A DNA stretch of 36,239 bases from Methanobrevibacter sp. (GTDB lineage Archaea; Methanobacteriota; Methanobacteria; Methanobacteriales; Methanobacteriaceae). This document shows, piece after piece, positions 34,140-36,239 of this stretch. Below the pieces are notes generated by a model. It was given only the letters and a program-made list of their open reading frames with translations. It had not been told where the DNA came from and ran no database searches. The position numbers were made by a program, and so were the translations under genes. The DNA is taken from positions 1 to 36,239 of the forward strand of contig NZ_JAUNXX010000014.1 in assembly GCF_030539555.1 (NCBI RefSeq). Direction: 5' to 3'. Positions within the stretch are counted from its first letter, which is position 1, and the number at the start of each line of letters is the position of its first letter.

Positions 34140-34172
34140 TTCTTTTTGAATTATTCTTCTTTTCTTTTTTTT
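34134..34172 (+). terminator. Terminator of the DUF2193-aquaporin operon
   Basis: GAATAATTC (34134-34142, containing the stop codon TAA) pairs perfectly with GAATTATTC (34148-34156) around a TTTTT loop. A T-rich run to 34172 follows. Confidence 0.7.
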
Positions 34173-34332
34173 AATGTCATTTTTACACTCAAAAAACAAT
34201 ATTTATATGGCCTTATTTTTTTAATATTGAAGTAAATATTGCTTTGATTTAATATAGAAGCATTTATATACTGTTAAATATAATATATATTTGTTTAAAT
34301 TGTTTAATTAAAAATTTAAGGATGTAAATATT

Positions 34333-35232
34333 ATGTTGGCAGAAGAGATTAAACCTATTTCAAACGCTATGGACAAATCATTCAGATACACAGGCGACCA
34401 ATGGGCAAGCGATTTTCACTTAAATTTGGAACTGCCAGGAATTTTCAAGGAATTGCTTCAAAATGATGTGGTAATCGATCCAAAGACTGGAATTAGAATG
34501 GATTTGCTTGAATTGGTTGAACTTGAATGTGGAATTGAGATATTAATAAATATTGAACACCAATCTACAAAATTGGATACAATTAAAATCAAAATAATTG
34601 ACGGATACAAAAACTATTCTAAATGCAAACACAAACTTCCATTATTGTCAGTCATCGTTAGTCCATTTCCAAAAGAGGAGCACGAAACAGAATATCGCTC
34701 TACAGAATCTGATGTCCTTCAGCCGGTGTTTGTCACAATCGACGATGAAGAAATTCAAAAAAGATTAAATATTCTAAAGGACAATTATAAAAATAACGAA
34801 ATTGAAAATTATATTGTTTTAAATATTGCTATAATTGCCATTTTTGTCCTCAATAATAAATATGATGTTCTAAAAGAATTGTGTATAATTCTTACTCAGT
34901 CAAATGGAATTAAAGGTGAAATAAGAAGGGATATGACAAAAGTTCTTGAAGAAATGATTAAGTACAAATTAAATGATAATGCAGAACAGGTAATGGAGTT
35001 GTTAGGGATGTTAGAAAAAGATAGGGAAACTGCAAAAAGGGGAATGCGAATTTGGTATGAAGAAGAGTTTGCACAACTGGAAGCGCAACATAAAAAAGAA
35101 CTCAGTATTCAGGAGGCACAATATAAAAAAGAATTGGCTGAGAAGGATGAGTTTCATGCTATTGAGTTGGCTGAGAAGGATGAGAAGATTGATGAGTTGA
35201 ATACATTACTTAAAACAAATGGCATGAACTAA
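34333..35232 (+). CDS. Rpn/YhgA-like PD-(D/E)XK nuclease family protein with coiled-coil tail
   Basis: The 299-residue protein has a PD-(D/E)XK-type core: Asp57 in GIRMDLLELVE and the Glu75-x-Gln77 motif in LINIEHQST, as in Rpn (recombination-promoting nuclease) and YhgA-like proteins. Residues about 60-190 are alpha/beta. The C-terminus from about 240 is a charged coiled coil built from 11-residue units (QHKKELSIQEA, QYKKELAEKDE, FHAIELAEKDE). Rpn proteins cut DNA and some protect against phage; function here is inferred only from the motif. ATG 34333 follows AAGGATG, and a TATA box (TTTATATACTG, 34264-34274) lies upstream. It is a single gene, flanked by unrelated functions. Confidence 0.75.
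   Translation: MLAEEIKPISNAMDKSFRYTGDQWASDFHLNLELPGIFKELLQNDVVIDPKTGIRMDLLELVELECGIEILINIEHQSTKLDTIKIKIIDGYKNYSKCKHKLPLLSVIVSPFPKEEHETEYRSTESDVLQPVFVTIDDEEIQKRLNILKDNYKNNEIENYIVLNIAIIAIFVLNNKYDVLKELCIILTQSNGIKGEIRRDMTKVLEEMIKYKLNDNAEQVMELLGMLEKDRETAKRGMRIWYEEEFAQLEAQHKKELSIQEAQYKKELAEKDEFHAIELAEKDEKIDELNTLLKTNGMN
35086..35184 (+). repeat. Three 33-base tandem units in the nuclease coiled coil
   Basis: Units start at 35086, 35119 and 35152. TTGGCTGAGAAGGATGAG is identical at 35134-35151 and 35167-35184, and CAAxATAAAAAAGAA occurs at 35086 and 35119. Each unit encodes 11 residues, so copy changes keep frame and lengthen the coiled coil by whole hendecads. Confidence 0.75.
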
Positions 35233-35336
35233 GGGTATTTGTGGCTATATAATTATTATCCAAAAAAATAATAGAACTATATAAAATTATTTTAATCAAG
35301 TTACACTAATATTATTAATATAATATAGGTGATAAA

Positions 35337-36206
35337 TTGAATTTTGATGTTAAGGAAGCTATTTTGATATTCATTCGCGGGGTCCTGATGGGTTCTGCAG
35401 ATATTGTTCCGGGAGTTTCCGGAGGAACAATAGCATTGATTACTGGAATTTACGCTCATTTGATAGGAGCCATCAGTAAAATCAAGTTTGGATTTGTAAG
35501 ACCGTTGCTGAAAGGAGATTTAAAAGGTTTTAAAGATGAACTGTTTGATGAAATCGATTTTAAATTCTTCATACCTCTTGTATTAGGTATAGGAGTTGCA
35601 TTTTTAACTCTGGCAAAGGTCGTGACATTCTGTATGGACGCATATCCTGCATGGACATATTCATTCTTTTTAGGTTTGATTATAGCTTCAGCTGTAATCC
35701 TTCTTAGAAAAATAGACAAGATAAACATAAAGCATATTGCCTGTGCAATAGTGGGTTTAATATTGACATATATATTTGTAAGTCTGAATCCTATTGCAGC
35801 CAACCATTCCCTGCCGATACTTTTCATTTCAGGAATGATTGCAATCTGTGCAATGATTTTGCCTGGAATTTCAGGTTCATTTTTATTATTGCTTTTAGGC
35901 CAGTACAAATACATGCTGAATGCCCTTCACACATTAAGCATTGTTGAAATCGTAGTTTTCGTCGTCGGTGCATTGATAGGAATACTTGGATTTTCAAAAA
36001 TCCTGAATTATCTTCTTAAAAACTATGAGGAACTGACAATGGCATTCCTGATTGGGGTAATGCTTGGATCTCTTAAGGTTCCTGGTGTTGAGATTATCAA
36101 CTCTGTAAGTTTGAACTTTGCCGGACTGTTCCCATGCTTTATCGTTGCAGTTGTCGGTTTTGCTCTGATTATAATTTTGGAAACCAGATTTGACTATATC
36201 GAATAG
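35337..36206 (+). CDS. DUF368 membrane protein, probable polyprenyl-phosphate transporter
   Basis: The 289-residue membrane protein has the DUF368 signature twice: RGVLMGSADIVPGVSGGTIA (14-33, PGVSGG 25-30) and AICAMILPGISGSFLLLLLG (PGISGS 176-181), marking two inverted half-repeats. There are about eight hydrophobic segments. Bacterial DUF368 proteins (PopT) return undecaprenyl phosphate across the membrane for reuse in wall synthesis. An archaeal member could recycle the lipid carrier for pseudomurein or glycans; this is inference. It starts with TTG at 35337, preceded by GGTGAT at 35329-35334, the same arrangement as at 12372. It is about 105 bases after the nuclease gene. Confidence 0.87.
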   Translation: MNFDVKEAILIFIRGVLMGSADIVPGVSGGTIALITGIYAHLIGAISKIKFGFVRPLLKGDLKGFKDELFDEIDFKFFIPLVLGIGVAFLTLAKVVTFCMDAYPAWTYSFFLGLIIASAVILLRKIDKINIKHIACAIVGLILTYIFVSLNPIAANHSLPILFISGMIAICAMILPGISGSFLLLLLGQYKYMLNALHTLSIVEIVVFVVGALIGILGFSKILNYLLKNYEELTMAFLIGVMLGSLKVPGVEIINSVSLNFAGLFPCFIVAVVGFALIIILETRFDYIE

Positions 36207-36239
36207 TCAAATTTGAAAACTTTTTTTAGTAAAATTGCT

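Noticed and set aside
1-36239. CRISPR arrays, tRNA or rRNA genes, transposase genes
   Set aside because: No regularly spaced identical repeats, no cloverleaf-like conserved T-loop sequences and no transposase motifs were found on reading. The Rpn-type protein is sometimes labelled transposase but shows no terminal repeats.

Overview
The window looks like chromosome from a mesophilic, gut-type methanogenic archaeon of the Methanobacteriales, most likely Methanobrevibacter or a close relative. The DNA is AT-rich. Promoters carry TATA boxes, and ribosome sites are of the GGTGAT/GGAGG type. The gene set fits this group: an adhesin-like Ig-repeat surface protein, membrane-anchored archaeal LonB, an AqpM-type aquaporin, cobyric acid synthase, a Mur ligase in a lineage with pseudomurein walls, a glnA promoter with NrpR-type operators, and the bacterial-type UvrA/UvrB that mesophilic methanogens carry. 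I saw no tRNA, rRNA, CRISPR array, insertion sequence or replication origin.

Layout. 1-2.1 kb: 3' end of a large adhesin-like gene. 2.4-3.5 kb: two-gene redox operon (iron-sulfur flavoprotein plus flavin reductase) behind a 12-bp palindrome. 3.7-5.2 kb: glnA with two overlapping NrpR-type operators. 5.4-8.1 kb: an unusual fusion of a KaiC-like domain without a P-loop to a PEP-synthase-type ATP-grasp domain. 8.2-12.4 kb (minus strand): two small unknown genes, a SAP-domain protein, cobQ, a 650-bp AT-rich gap, then two tandem half-size membrane proteins. 12.6-14.2 kb: a zinc-ribbon protein, a 54-residue Cys-containing protein behind a perfect inverted repeat, and a SpoIIM/DUF95 membrane protein. 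14.3-18.1 kb: YjbR remnant, lonB, and a MurT-like Mur ligase. 18.1-19.5 kb (minus): an unknown protein and an ADP-ribosylglycohydrolase. 19.6-20.5 kb: a VapBC locus with a second, DNA-binding-less antitoxin copy. 20.6-22.3 kb: NifU-like scaffold plus GGGtGRT protein. 22.3-25.8 kb: acetyltransferase, zinc-ribbon membrane protein, secreted protein, prs, and an esterase-like hydrolase. 25.9-31.6 kb: a small unknown gene, uvrB, one or two small genes, uvrA. 31.8-34.1 kb: DUF2193-type protein plus aquaporin operon. 34.3-36.2 kb: Rpn-type nuclease with a hendecad coiled coil, and a DUF368 polyprenyl-phosphate transporter.

Themes. Nitrogen supply is represented by glnA under NrpR-type control. Envelope functions are represented by the adhesin, the MurT-like ligase, DUF368 and LonB. 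Iron-sulfur or redox functions are represented by the Isf operon and the NifU-like/GGGtGRT pair. DNA repair is represented by uvrAB. The best candidates for undescribed biology are the DUF2193-aquaporin operon, the KaiC-like/ATP-grasp fusion, the NifU-like/GGGtGRT pair, the duplicated-antitoxin TA locus and the split half-transporters. All names rest on motif recognition by eye, with no database search.
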